Shown: positions 37,075 through 48,100 of the stretch, piece after piece
How positions within the stretch are numbered: the first letter of the stretch is position 1
Layout of the letters: every line of letters starts with the position of its first letter
From: Ophiosphaerella korrae
Lineage: Eukaryota; Ascomycota; Dothideomycetes; Pleosporales; Phaeosphaeriaceae
Reading direction: 5' to 3'
NCBI GenBank assembly: GCA_028456385.1
Contig: JALNQF010000278.1
Coordinates: 1 to 55,058 of the forward strand
Length of the DNA stretch: 55,058 bases
Notes under the pieces: model-generated
The model's input: only the letters and a program-made list of their open reading frames with translations
What the model was told of the DNA's origin: nothing
Database searches by the model: none
Position numbers and translations under genes: made by a program

Positions 37075-38163
37075 ATGTTGGACATCGATGACAGAATAGC
37101 TCTTGACGATGGGTTTAGTGTAGCATCTGACCAAGATCTACTGAGAACTGCGGCCACCCCAGTCGCTGCAGACCAGGTCGGGGACAGTCATGTTGGCGGA
37201 TGGTTGGGTCCTGATACGATACAACCGCTCCTTGATACTGGCGTCCATCTGCCTGCGGGTATTGAGCCTTCCCTAGCCTCACAGCATCTGGAACCCGAAT
37301 ACCAATATCACTCTCATCGTGAATCAATGTACTCGATTACCCAGGATAGCACCTCGGACGCAGTAACATATGGCGTAAACGCATCCTCTGACGCTATCGA
37401 CTTCGAGTGGTTTCTGATCGGACAGGATATTCCGATTATCCCGCAAGGTACCTGTGAGGATTCATCTCTTGAACATTGTGGACAGTCTTTATTGGCACAA
37501 TTCCCGAGTCCGGGGTCGTCGCCTACCCGACATATGCTTGCCACCTATCATACGGATCTGAATATGAGTACGCTCAACAATGACGAACCATGGACTCCCC
37601 TGGGGCTCCAACAGCGAAGCAAGCCACCAACAGGTGAATGTTATAGGGCCGATCATTGGCAAGATCATAATGATGTGTGCTCGATGAGTGTTGCAAGTTC
37701 TTACCTGATCTCAGACCCCATATCACCCGGACTAGATGCGCACACGTCAAACTCATTGTGTTCGACTCAAGAGTTCGGAGTGGACAGCCAAACCACTTTG
37801 AGACAAGATATGCCCCAAGAGCCATCATCCGTTCGACGGGGCTCAAGGGTTTCAAACAAATCTAAGCTTCTTCATGTTCCTTCACACGCGGTCTCTCATC
37901 GTCGACCCCCTTCACCTACTCGTTCAAACCCGAGCGTTTCTTCTTCTGACACATTGCGGTGTCCGTATGAGGGTTGTATTGCTGCGTTCACAGGAATTCA
38001 TGGACGAGGGAATCTAAACCGACACATTCGTCTCAAGCACATCGGCAAAGAGCGAGAGTATCAGTGTGAAGACCCGCAATGTGGCAGAACCTTCAAAAGA
38101 AAAGATGCCCGCTTAAAGCACTTCCGCAAAGAACATCTTCCTCTCGTACCTGTCCCACGGTGA
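37075..38163 (+). CDS. C2H2 zinc-finger regulator, paralog 3
   Basis: Uninterrupted 362-aa frame from the first ATG; the frame is open 90 nt further upstream without an ATG, so an upstream exon cannot be excluded. Fingers at the extreme C-terminus: C296-x4-C301-x15-H317-x4-H322 (CPYEGC...GNLNRHIRLKH) and C331-x4-C336-x12-H349-x4-H354 (FKRKDARLKHFRKEH), followed by only eight residues. The N-terminal half is acidic (IDDRIALDDG near the start), which could be an activation region, and a Ser/Arg/Pro-rich stretch precedes the fingers. Same finger spacing as paralogs 1 and 2, so a tandemly expanded family. Probable nuclear regulator; targets unknown. Confidence 0.85.
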   Translation: MLDIDDRIALDDGFSVASDQDLLRTAATPVAADQVGDSHVGGWLGPDTIQPLLDTGVHLPAGIEPSLASQHLEPEYQYHSHRESMYSITQDSTSDAVTYGVNASSDAIDFEWFLIGQDIPIIPQGTCEDSSLEHCGQSLLAQFPSPGSSPTRHMLATYHTDLNMSTLNNDEPWTPLGLQQRSKPPTGECYRADHWQDHNDVCSMSVASSYLISDPISPGLDAHTSNSLCSTQEFGVDSQTTLRQDMPQEPSSVRRGSRVSNKSKLLHVPSHAVSHRRPPSPTRSNPSVSSSDTLRCPYEGCIAAFTGIHGRGNLNRHIRLKHIGKEREYQCEDPQCGRTFKRKDARLKHFRKEHLPLVPVPR

Positions 38164-39625
38164 ATGAGTTGTGAGGTAATACCACGATGCCTAGCCAGAG
38201 GTAAACGTGGCTGCCAAGAAGAGTTGCGATGGCGTAAATAATGAGGACTGCGACAATATTTATCACCATCTCTGGCGATGTTGTGTCGGCTGGAAAACAA
38301 AAAATGTTCGCATCCACTTCGTGGGCGCGAGTCGCTTTCAGCTTGATAGACTGTCCAAGTTGCTCTCAGATGTTCCATCTCTTTCGGTGTTCCCCAAATC
38401 ATGGTAGCGCAAGTCCCAAATCTTCATCTTTCCTAAGATCCATGTGATTTATTTTCATCTCTTCCTTTGTCACTGTCCTAATCGTGTGTGGATTCGAAAA
38501 CATCTCAAAATAAAAAAAGACGGGAAGATCGTGTAGCGAAAATGGCGTGTAGGCTATGAATATTTGAACGAGGGAAGGACTCGGCGTTCGGTCATACGTA
38601 ATTGATATGTCGTCAGCGGTCGGTGTATGTGGAGGTTTGGTGGGTAGCACTGTGAAGGATGTTAGGTAGCGGATGTTCGACACCTACACACGTCATCTCC
38701 TCGACGCGTACGAGCAGCCTCGATATATGGTGAACACACTATGTACGCTCGGTTTGATTAACATACTGGTGTGTGCGGTATTGAGGATCTTGGAGGCTGG
38801 AAGGCGGATGTTGTGGTAACTGGGTTGGAGGGTTGTTGGTGAGGTACCTGGTGCCTACCTAGTGTGAGCGGGGATCGGAGGAAGGCCTTTGTCCAATTTA
38901 TCAAACCCCGATTATTAGCACCTCAATTCTGAATGAACAAAGCCGTCCCCATGAATCCGATCCTCGGTGCCCCAGTTGCCTCGACACAGGTCCTTCTGGT
39001 GACAGTACAGCAAAGACCATCGCCGTTTGCTTCATTTGCCTCGTCATCGATACCGTGAACAAGGTTCAAGGAACACCGAATGAAGGGCGCCTATGCAACT
39101 TGTTGTATTTATCTATTAGGTATTGAGTACATGAAAAGCGTTCATGCGGAACCCATTGATCCGGTTTGAGATGTTTCAACATAACCTGATGCGCATAGGT
39201 CCAAGGGTGTTGGTACCGTCGGAGCGTTCTAGGTGTTGATAATTGTCTTCGTCGATTTCTGTCATCAAGTGGAACGAACTTCTTTCTTCATTTCTTTCCA
39301 CTTCTTAATTAGCATCCGTACGCTAACAATATACCATGTAGGTAGGGACTGTTGGTCTTCGCCTCTTTTTGTCCCATAATGCAGGCATGAAGGGCGAGAG
39401 CGAAGTATGTGTTATGCATACACCGCTACTAATATGCCCTGTTGGTCCACGGGGTACGATGACTCACCTGTATGGTTCCATCTGCTACCGAGATCATAGA
39501 CGGTGTGTAAGACAATTAGTTGCCTTTTCTCTTCTCGATCTCTCACCGACGTTCCTTGTCCGTGTTTACATGTGATAGGTTCACAGCTCGAGCTAGATTT
39601 TGCTCAACACGCGTTCACAGTAGAC
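38164..39625. other. Stretch without a supported gene
   Basis: Minus-strand frames at 38,093-38,317 (hydrophobic stretch INIVAVLIIYAIATLLG) and 38,399-38,683 (94 codons) could be parts of a small membrane-protein gene, but no in-frame splice model was found. Nothing else is recognised. Confidence 0.5.
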
Positions 39626-40905
39626 ATGGACATGTGTATACGAGTTGGCTAGTCGTCTGATCTCGCTGAATCAGACAGCGAAGCACTGTTTGATTCATCT
39701 GAGGTCTTCGGAAGGGTAGACCTGCCTAGCAAATATCCCGAACTAATGGCGAAACGACAGGATTTTGATGGAAATAAGATTGAACAGCCCCCTTAGTATG
39801 AACATAGTATGTCACTGTTACACTCCGAGCCGCTCGATTTTTGGACAGGATAGTACCAGGATTTGAACGACGAGAGCCTATTAATGCCCAATATAGTACG
39901 TAGCACGGAGATAGAGAATCGGCTACCCCGAGAACACTCTAGAGTCTATAGCTCACTTCAACGAAAGAGAGGTGCAGTTCTTGTCAAGCACTATCGCCAC
40001 TCCAACTACGCCACCTCAGCTGATGCTTGGAAATCAGATTGTCTAACATGCTCTTACGAGTATCTGCTCGCCACATAATGACAATAAAAAGGGTTTTTGT
40101 CGAAATTAATATAATCACAATATTACCATAAATGCATAAGGTCTGTCGTGGGTTGACTTTAGAGGCCATGGCCTTGAGATGCAGCCACACACATGGATGG
40201 CTTCCCCTGCAGGTCGCTTCGCGATCGAGCCACACCTGCCTATCACTGGAGGCAAAGGACATTGTCTAGAGCATATGAAGCCCGCATTTTGAACCCAACC
40301 ATATCGAGTCAGAGTTTAGGCATCGATGACACTGACCAACTGTTGAAGGCCAGTGCCGAACACTCAATCCTTACTGAACTCTACGGGAAACATGTGGAAA
40401 ACTCACCAACAGTAAAACAAGTTCAAAGTCAGACATGCATCAACGTATCAACGTCATCCCACCCATAGAATCTTAGTGCCGATACTGTACATAAACTAGG
40501 GAACACCCATGCTGCACACACCGACTCTCTTGACTCAGGTAATACCCCCTTTTGAAAAGAATATCCTTACATTTACACGCCCATTACTCAAAACTGAACT
40601 TACCACTAATATAGGTAACTTTGGCGAAGACGTCCTCCATGCTTCGAAGCGAGGTTCAACAAATGAAAGTCAAATGCGCAGTGCCAACAATCTCAGATCA
40701 AACACCCCAGAATGCCTTACCGCACTATGTGACATGTAAACCTATCGAGCGTGTTGGCAAGGTGCGCGGGACCGGCATAGCATCCGCAAACTCGACCAAG
40801 AACCAACACAATGATCGAACCGAACATGGCATCGGAAAAGACATACGCCGCAGCAACGTCAAAAGCAAATCCTGGTGCTCAACAATTTATCTGCTGCTGA
40901 CTTAG
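39626..40905 (+). pseudogene. Decayed fourth C2H2 zinc-finger paralog
   Basis: From ATG at 39,626 one frame runs to 40,078 with three in-frame TAGs (39,650, 39,794, 39,851). The same frame reopens at 40,193, meets a TAG at 40,466, and joins through a good intron (40,539-40,614: CAG/GTAATA, CACTAAT branch, ATATAG) to a frame containing C-LTAL-C, then 15 positions, then H: exactly the finger-1 spacing of paralogs 1-3, with a TAA (40,737) inside it. Finger 2 is traceable only one frame away (GKDIRRSNVKS against RKDARLKHFRK in paralog 3), with its cysteines lost. Position, strand and order fit a fourth array member that has been disabled. Homology of the first part is inferred from continuity and a weak match (DFWTG against DFEWFLIGQD). 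Confidence 0.6.
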
Positions 40906-41419
40906 AACTTGATACGCGCCTGCCGAAATGCTTGTTTCCACACAGTGTAGTTGGAGGGCACTACATATGCGTGTTGATGCCTCGGGCAGCCACAGTCCGG
41001 CAAATAACACACCAAGTCTCGCAGAGCGCTGCAGACGAGCTGTCGCTTTGTTGGGACTTTCCTTGGCAACACCGTTTCTATGTAGGAAAGGGCTCGAGCT
41101 GTTTCCATTTCAATAACCTATCAGGCAGCTTCCTCATTACCTGTCTCGATAGACGCGATTCCGAACCTAGCGTATTAGCAAGTCACGAAGAAATTTATTT
41201 TAAGTTCTGAGCATGTCTCACGCTTATTCTGACCACAATAATGGTGTTTGCAAAGATCCTTGATTATGTTGTGTGACACAGCATGGTCATCACCTAGCCT
41301 CCTCGGTTTTGGGTGAGACAAGGTCTTGCAGCCTGGGGCTAGATACAACATTCAACCGTTTTTTGAGTACTAAAATTCTGCTTCGCACATTGCAAGTTTA
41401 TCGCCTCAATATGGGCACT
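40906..41419. other. Intergenic between pseudogene and HEI10
   Basis: A plus-strand frame continues to 41,210 (from 40,875, 111 codons, VVGGHYICVLMPRAATVRQ) without a recognised domain. It might be the 3' end of the decayed gene or chance. The rest is the 3' region of HEI10. Confidence 0.5.
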
Positions 41420-42621
41420 TCAACCAGCCTTCCTTGACCTCTTCTCTGTCGCCTCAAGTGTGAAGCTGCCCAAATTCTGCGAGGCACCACCCATAGGTTG
41501 CCTCGTTATCGATGATGCCTGGTATGGAGCACTGGGCTCTTGACTGAGAATATGATTCTGGCGTGCTCCTCCGAGGACTGGTAGTCGGCTCCGGTGTGCT
41601 TGAGACGGTATGCTAGCCAGGCCAGATTCTTTGGCATGTTAGTGACGAAACCTAGCATCGTGTCAAGGTAACTCACCACTAGTACCCATCCTAGCACCCG
41701 GGTTGCGCCCTTGTAAATAAGAAGCGTAGTTTTGGCTCAGCCTAATGTTACCACGCTGTTGACCACTACTGCCGGAGCTCCTGCTATCGTTTCGGTTGTG
41801 CATCCTGCCATTGCCCATTCGCTGGCTCGTACCCATTTGGTTGTAGTTCGCACTACCGACTCGCATACCTGGCAGCTGGTCGGTGCGGCGATCGCCGCGT
41901 GCAGTCTGAAGTGTGAGCTCTGCTTCATCGCCAGCAGCGCTGGCAACATGGGATGCCATAACCTGAGCCTTCAACGCCTGGTAGAGTTTCTGAATTTGCT
42001 GCTGTGATTTGCTCTTCTCTTTGAAAGCATCAACAAGCTCGTGGTTCTTCGCTTCTAATGAAGCATGCTCTGCTGACATAGCTGATTGGAGATTCAGCAT
42101 ACGGCCTAGTTTCTGAGGCATAAAGGGCTCACCGTGCATCTTGTCTTGTAATGCTTTAACCTGGGAGTTAGCATCGTGAATAAGCTGGTCCATTTGCTGA
42201 CTTAGAATGTTGTACTTGTCCGTCAAGCCTTTGGTAAGGTGTTCTTGGTAGATGATTTCTTGCGAAGTCTGGTAAGCATGGAAAGCTAGACCACGGCTGG
42301 CACACTCCATGATGACAGTAGGGCTTAGACCGCTAAGTACGCTTGTCTTGTAGTCCTCAGATGGATTAAGACCGGCGATAACAACATCATCTGGATTGTG
42401 CAGCGACGCACTACAGGCAGGGCATGTTCTGTGGGTATTGGTTGACCTCGACAACCCGGTAGTATCAGCACACTGCGCACAGAAAACATGGCTAATCATG
42501 TCAATACTTGTAGATTGTGAAGACAATGCGTGCCTACAACGGACCTGCAAGTAGTGACAACGGCGCGGTCATGGAGTGGAGAACGACATTTGAGGTTGTT
42601 ACAGCGCAAAGTAAATTCCAT
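41420..42621 (-). CDS. HEI10: HEI10/CCNB1IP1-like RING protein
   Basis: Model complement(41420..41628, 41677..42491, 42545..42621), 366 aa. HEI10 proteins are RING-type SUMO/ubiquitin ligases that mark and stabilise meiotic crossover sites on the synaptonemal complex (known from Sordaria, plants, mammals). The sequence shows an N-terminal RING: C7-x4-C12, C25-S-H27-x2-C30-x2-C33, C49-x2-C52. Then comes the family signature LNPSEDYKTSVLSGLSP (67-83) with AFHAYQTSQEIIYQEHL, a predicted coiled coil (about 105-210) and a basic Gly/Ser/Arg-rich tail. Intron 1 (53 bp) splits CysSer of the RING and its removal restores the zinc ligands; intron 2 (48 bp, GTGAGT, CACTAAC) uses an AAG acceptor, the only one keeping frame. 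Its neighbour RXT2 is on the same strand, 224 bp away. Confidence 0.9.
41629..41676 (-). other. Intron 2 of HEI10 (AAG acceptor)
   Basis: 48 bp; GTGAGT donor, TCACTAAC branch 12 nt before the end, acceptor CCAAAG. The nearby CTAG acceptor would shift frame to an early stop; the AAG gives 69 more residues ending EKRSRKAG. Confidence 0.72.
42492..42544 (-). other. Intron 1 of HEI10
   Basis: 53 bp; GTCCGT donor, TTGAC branch, ATTAG acceptor; splicing creates CSHVFCAQC. Confidence 0.85.
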
Positions 42622-42845
42622 TGATGCCACCGGAACCCAATTGAGACGACTGGAGGGAAAGTGGAATGTGAAAACAGACAGGTGACACTAAAATCTTTGT
42701 GTTGATGTACGACATTTTGATTGGAGTAGGAGCTAGTGTGCGATGTGCGGTACGTCTGCGAACATGGAAAGAGCAATGAGTTCACCTGACCGTGGTATCA
42801 TGTAATGGAACAATAACGCTTCATTGAGGCAGTGGGAGGCCGACA

Positions 42846-44333
42846 CTACCGGTCTTCCTTGTCCGGCTTCCTCCTTTGCCTGGTGCTCTTTTTGCCAGCC
42901 ACAGCAGTGTCATCGTCTTCTTCGTCTCGACCCTTGAGCAGATCCTGCTCAAGGCCCCATTCTTCGTTATCATACCAGTCCTCACCATCGCTCATTTCTC
43001 CAACGTGGCCCTCAGCCTTGGACCATTTGAAGACCTCCTGTCGCATACGATCAGCGTCCAGCATGCCTTTGTAGAGGTCAGAGGTTGCGCGTGCGACTTC
43101 GTCCTGTTTCTGCACGTACGCCATTAGTAGTATACGAGTTTCTTCGGCCTCATGGGGCGGAAGTCCAATATCGCGGTCGGGTAACGATTCGACAGGAATC
43201 AGGTAAAGTGGGTGGACGGTGTTGATACCGTCCAGCGGCGAATGTGGCAGTGGGGGTGTCGAAGCTGCTTGTGCACGCGCCCTTGTCGTCATGCGATGTG
43301 CTGTCTGCTGGGAGGCAGTGTCAGAACCGTCATCTGGTGCATCATCACCCTCCAGGGTAGTGTCCATTTCGGCGTCGTGCGATGCTCCATTCGTTGCTGG
43401 GTCGGCGCCATTGTTGGCTTGCCCGTGTCTCTCACCGTTGGGCTGGTTTGCCTGGACTCTGTTTGCATGTCCCCCGGTCTCCATATCCACATCTACTGTG
43501 CTGCTGGTTGAATCACGGGCTTCCATTTCCTCGGCCTGCGGACCGTCTCTATGCGGCCTGTGTTGCACGACTCCATTTAGCAATGGACTGTGGAATGGCG
43601 CATTGCCCATGCTCGCGATGGCCGCAGGCGCAAAGGACGAGTCTCCCAGCAGTCTTAAAAGTAGGTTTTTGGCGCGCGCGACGGTTACTTGTTCTTTGCG
43701 CGACAGTGCGCCTGCTTCATTTGCGAGTTCGGTCAGATGCTTGGATGTGTACGCTACGCTGAGAGCTGGGTGGCTAGGCAGATCGGCGGCCGAGGTCAAG
43801 GGTGCAAGCAGGTCTAGAGGCTCTGTCAGTCTTGCACAAGTTACATGAACGCTGCGACTTGTACGCACTTTCTATTCGTATATTGGCGTATGGGTTCTCT
43901 TCTACTGCCTCTAGATCATCTTCCTCGTCGTATTCGTCGTCCTGCTCGATAATGTCTCCGTCTGGGTCGAATCGCGCAGGATTGCGCTGCAGGATGTATC
44001 TTTGGTAGCCGGCGTGCTGGATGCGCTGTGATGATGTGAGTATGGAAACTTAGGCGATTGACGGTGTTGGGGATCTATCCCACCTTCTTGTACGGTCGGG
44101 GATCTGAGAGGAAGTCTGGGTCGCTACCACGTGCATATTGGACCTTGCGCTTGAGGTCCTGTTTGCTGGCGCCAAAAGGTGAATCTATCTCGTCGGCGTC
44201 GGCTGCGCATATTGTGTCAGTGCCAGCCAGGATGCAATGAACCAGAGAGTCAATGCCTACTGTCATCTTTCCGGAGCAGCTTCCTCTTCATGCCAAATAT
44301 GGTGTCGGCGATCTGCTGTTGTTGGCTCATCAT
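42846..44333 (-). CDS. RXT2: Rxt2-like subunit of Sin3/Rpd3L histone deacetylase complex
   Basis: Model complement(42846..43822, 43869..44025, 44084..44202, 44261..44333), 441 aa. Rxt2 is a subunit of the large Rpd3 (Sin3) histone deacetylase complex, acting in the nucleus in transcriptional repression. Family features seen: N-terminal QQQQIADTIFGMKRK, KQDLKRKVQYARG, YKKRIQHAGYQRYILQRNP, an acidic stretch with EENPYANIRIE, then the diagnostic LLAPLTSAADLPSHPALS (121-138) and SRKEQVTVARAKNLLLRLLG. The C-terminus is acidic with DWYDNEEWGLEQDLL and a basic end. Three introns (46, 58, 58 bp) each have GT/AG ends and CTGAC/CTAA-like branches and keep frame. The gene diverges from TRAPPC11. Confidence 0.9.
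43823..43868 (-). other. Intron 3 of RXT2
   Basis: 46 bp; GTGCGT donor, GACAG acceptor; joins NIRIE to KPLDLLAPL. Confidence 0.85.
44026..44083 (-). other. Intron 2 of RXT2
   Basis: 58 bp; GTGGGA donor, CACAG acceptor; joins PRPYKK to RIQHAGYQRY. Confidence 0.85.
44203..44260 (-). other. Intron 1 of RXT2
   Basis: 58 bp; GTAGGC donor, CACTGACAC branch, GCGCAG acceptor; joins LLRKDD to TDADEIDSPF. Confidence 0.83.
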
Positions 44334-44505
44334 TCTGGCGGCTAGCTTGCGCTGGAAGCTGAGGCGTACAGTGGCGGATCGTGGAGCCAAAAGAATATAC
44401 CGAACTTGTAACGGCAAGAGCTGGCTTGCAGCTAGATGGGTCGTTGTGCAGGTAGGGTTAGAATGGAGTAAGACGCGGGATGGAGCCGCTGGAGCTCAGG
44501 GCAGG

Positions 44506-44951
44506 CTCTCGGTTAGCTGAAATAGTGGCCATTTGCCGCGCAAGCAGCCCTCCTAATTCCTCCTTTGACTCGTATGCCTCACACAACGTTTCTTTTCTGC
44601 ACGAAAAGCTACTAATTTAATAATTTTTATGGTTAAATTTAATACTAGCTAAATATATATATATATATATATATACATATATATATAAAAGGTCTTCTAG
44701 CCTACAATATGCTTGAAGAAGGTAACTAGATAGCTAAGGTTACTACTTCTAATCTTACTATACAGCATAATATTTATAATTAATTAATGAAACATAGGAT
44801 ATCTCTTCCTTACTATATAAAGAGTACTCTATTAAGCTTACACGTGTTAAGAGCTTTGTTTTATTAAGTTATTGAGAAAAGAAGTATTTGTAGCGGCGTT
44901 TTGGTGTTCTCTCCTGCGCGGCAAATGGCCACTATTTCAGTTAACCGAGAG
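44506..44951. mobile_element. MITE-like inverted-repeat element in the RXT2/TRAPPC11 shared promoter
   Basis: Terminal inverted repeats of 37 bp (44,506-44,542 and 44,915-44,951) match at all but one position: CTCTCGGTTARCTGAAATAG followed by TGGCCATTTGCCGCGCA. They are flanked by a direct GCAGG on each side (44,501-44,505; 44,952-44,956), which fits a 5-bp target duplication. The interior is AT-rich, non-coding, with an (AT)n run near 44,657-44,690. Size and lack of coding fit a non-autonomous DNA transposon; its superfamily is unknown. It lies 173 bp upstream of the RXT2 start and 160 bp upstream of the TRAPPC11 start. Confidence 0.87.
44655..44690 (+). repeat. (AT)n microsatellite
   Basis: Run of TA/AT dinucleotides, interrupted by one C, within the MITE-like element. 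Confidence 0.9.
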
Positions 44952-45111
44952 GCAGGGTTGGTGGTCGGCTCGGAGCTGGTTATCGATAGTGATACGGTAG
45001 GCTGCTTCTGACATTGCACCCAACCAGCTCAGTTGTCACAGTATCGCAAACACTCTGTAGAAACACCGTCCCCCTATGGCTCGGTAGCGCTCAGCGCTCG
45101 TCCCAGTCGCC

Positions 45112-48100
45112 ATGAACGAGTATCCGCCCAAATACTTGCAGCACAACTTGCCTTTGATAGTATTGTCCGGCCTGGGAACGACCAATGAGTCCGACCCCCC
45201 TCGGCCAGTCCAAGAAGTGCTTCCAGGCAGAGCCGTGACCACCATACAGTCAGATATACCAGTCGTGACGGGCGACCGCGCCAAAACCTTGCTCGAGGAC
45301 TTCCTCAGCGCAGACACCACCAATGCCCCCTGGAATGGGCGCTCCACCGGTCGCAAAGGCCTTGTGCATGGCTTCAGGATTCGGGCTGTAGGGAGGGTAG
45401 GTTAGGCGCCTATGCTTGGAAACAGAGATGCGGCATATTGACCTGAGATAGGCCTTCCAGCTTCCCCCAAAGAAGGCTGATGCTCCCACCACGTCCGACA
45501 CGACGCCCCCAGGCAGTCCTACCATTGCCGCAGCTGCATCGTGGGCCCTGCATTCCCCCATCTCTCCGCTTTCGCCCGTATCCACAATTTTTCCCGATGG
45601 TGTCATGGCACCTTCCTGGATAGCTAAACATCAAGACTATGTACCTTCAGCATACGTTTCGTTCTTCGACTTCCTCACAGATCCTATTACCAATAGCTTG
45701 CACGACAATCAGCTAAAGACAGAAATCAACAAGATCAAGAGCCAGATACAGAAGTCGGAATATCGCACGCGGTACGTGGTTGTGCTACTCAGTGATAAGA
45801 CCATCCTTGAGGCGCCAGATATTGAGGAGCGGCTGGCCAATATTCGCCGCACCACTGGCCTCGACCCAAAAAACTCCTTATTCTTTCTCCCACCAAAGAC
45901 TTCTCAGGTCGAATTATATGCATTCGTGACATCTGTGCTGTCAACATTGCAGCCTATGTGCATCGAGTACTACCGGGATCTTACCAAGCATGCTAGGCGG
46001 AAGAAGAGTAGGGGCACAATCCCCCCACCAACAGCACCACCAACTCGGGGAACTTCACAGACCTTGTCTCATCCGGGCTGGGGCGTCCGCTACGATGTCA
46101 AGCTAGGTGTATTCGCCGAATTCCGCCAAGAGATGGATGCCGCACAACGGCACTACAACTTTGCCTTGGAAGCCCTCTTTGGTCCTGAGGGCATTTTCGA
46201 GATCACTGCAAGCTGGTCGCCAAGATGGGACGAGATACGGCTGCTAGCCGATATTATTGCTTTACGACACATCCGATGTCAGTTGTGGAACAACTACCAC
46301 ACATCAGCGGCACAAACATGGCTGAGATACAAGTTCAGACTAAGAGACGTTCTTGATCGCAGAGGCAAAGGAACATCGAACTACGGATGGCAGGCGTGGG
46401 AGTCGAGATGGGCCCAGGTCATGGCCCAAATCATCCAGCGAACAGAGCTGCCAGTATTTCGAATAGTAACACCAGACGTGGACCCTCTCGGTCTCAAAAC
46501 AAGTGAGATATTTGCATCACCAGAAAAGCAGTTCCCCATCGGCGAGCGGCTTCCGCCGTGGGAGCTCCTGCACCATGCTGGGTACTGGCACAAGTTATCA
46601 GCAGAGCACGCAAAGAGGCGTTATCTTCTAGCTCGGGATATGCCCGAGGAAGACCGAACTCCACCGGGCATGTCACCGGCCACAAGAGTCTCCAATCGAA
46701 ACCAGATATATGATCATTACTTGGTTCCACAGCCCCACGAAGAAGCTCCTGTACCTGGTATAGGCGGCGGTTTCGAGCACTGGAGCGACATATCTGGAAA
46801 ATTGCGCGCGGCCATTTCGGAATTCGAAATACGAGGGCAGCAGCGAAAGGTTAGTCAGCTACAACTCGAGACTGCCAGGACATTGCTGCATGCCAAGCGG
46901 TTCGATGATGCTTTTCAAGTACTTCGGCCTTTATGGCGAACAATGTCCTGGAGAAGAGAGGGCTGGTGGACTCTTGCATCGGAAGTTTTGTGGGCACTGC
47001 ATGAATGTGCGCTGTGCGTTCAGGATCGAGAGACTTATCTAGCTACTGAGTGGGAGCTTTATAGCGAAGGCGAGCTATTCCCTGCCCGCCTAATTTTCCG
47101 TCCACTGACAAGCAGTAGTTGTCCCTGGTAAGGCAAAATATAAACACGATTTAATGTCTTGCCTGGAAGTTTTCTCCTCAAGCGAATTATCCAACGAAAG
47201 GGTGACTGTCAGGCTTGACTTAAAGGATAGCATCTCTTGCTGTAAGTCTATTTAGTTACGGACCAGGCTCGGCTAACGATGTAGTGACTACGGCATTTGC
47301 CTTCTCTGCAATGGAAGGCAATGTAGGTGAGCCACTACGCTCACAAATAACAATCACATCAAACGCACGATCAGGTTCAGCTCCTATCACCTTGCACTCC
47401 TTGACCTTTCAATTTGAGGGGGGTTTGAGCAAAGTCCGAATAGTGCATGATACTGATAGTGATAATTCGAGCAGTGGTGCAACCATTCATGAACTTATAC
47501 TCGAAGAGAGCGTAAAATATAGTCAGAAGCCACGATGGACAGGCTCTTCCAATTTGACTATCCAAGCAGGGCAGACCAAAGTGTTCAATTTCACGCTTGT
47601 ATTTCGAGAAGCAGGAGATATTGACACAGCCAGCTGTATCTTTGACGTGTTTACAGAGCGCCTTGAAATCATATGTTCTAATGTTGAATCAAACAATGAG
47701 CAGCAGCCGTCGGTTTGGTGGATCGAGACAAGTTCCGGGGTCAAGCCACGGAAATTACAAGGAGGTTCTACTGCTTCGATCAAGATTTTACCTAAACCCC
47801 CAAAAATGGAGATTAGGCTACCTGATGTGCGAAACCAATACTATACAGATGAACCGGTTACCATAGCAATTGAGATTCTCAATTTAGAGGAGGAAGATAC
47901 GGAAGCAGTTCTTGAAGTCCGGTTGTTGGGTCGTTCTAAGGATATACTTGGATACTCATGGGTTGATCGTCCTCCGTCATCGCCGATGAAGGAAGTTCCG
48001 CCGTCTCTTGATAGTTCTGGTGAAATGGATCTACCTGGCCATGCAGTAGGGAAACTTGCACAGGGCGAGAAAACTACTGAGAAGATACGGTTCACCGCTC

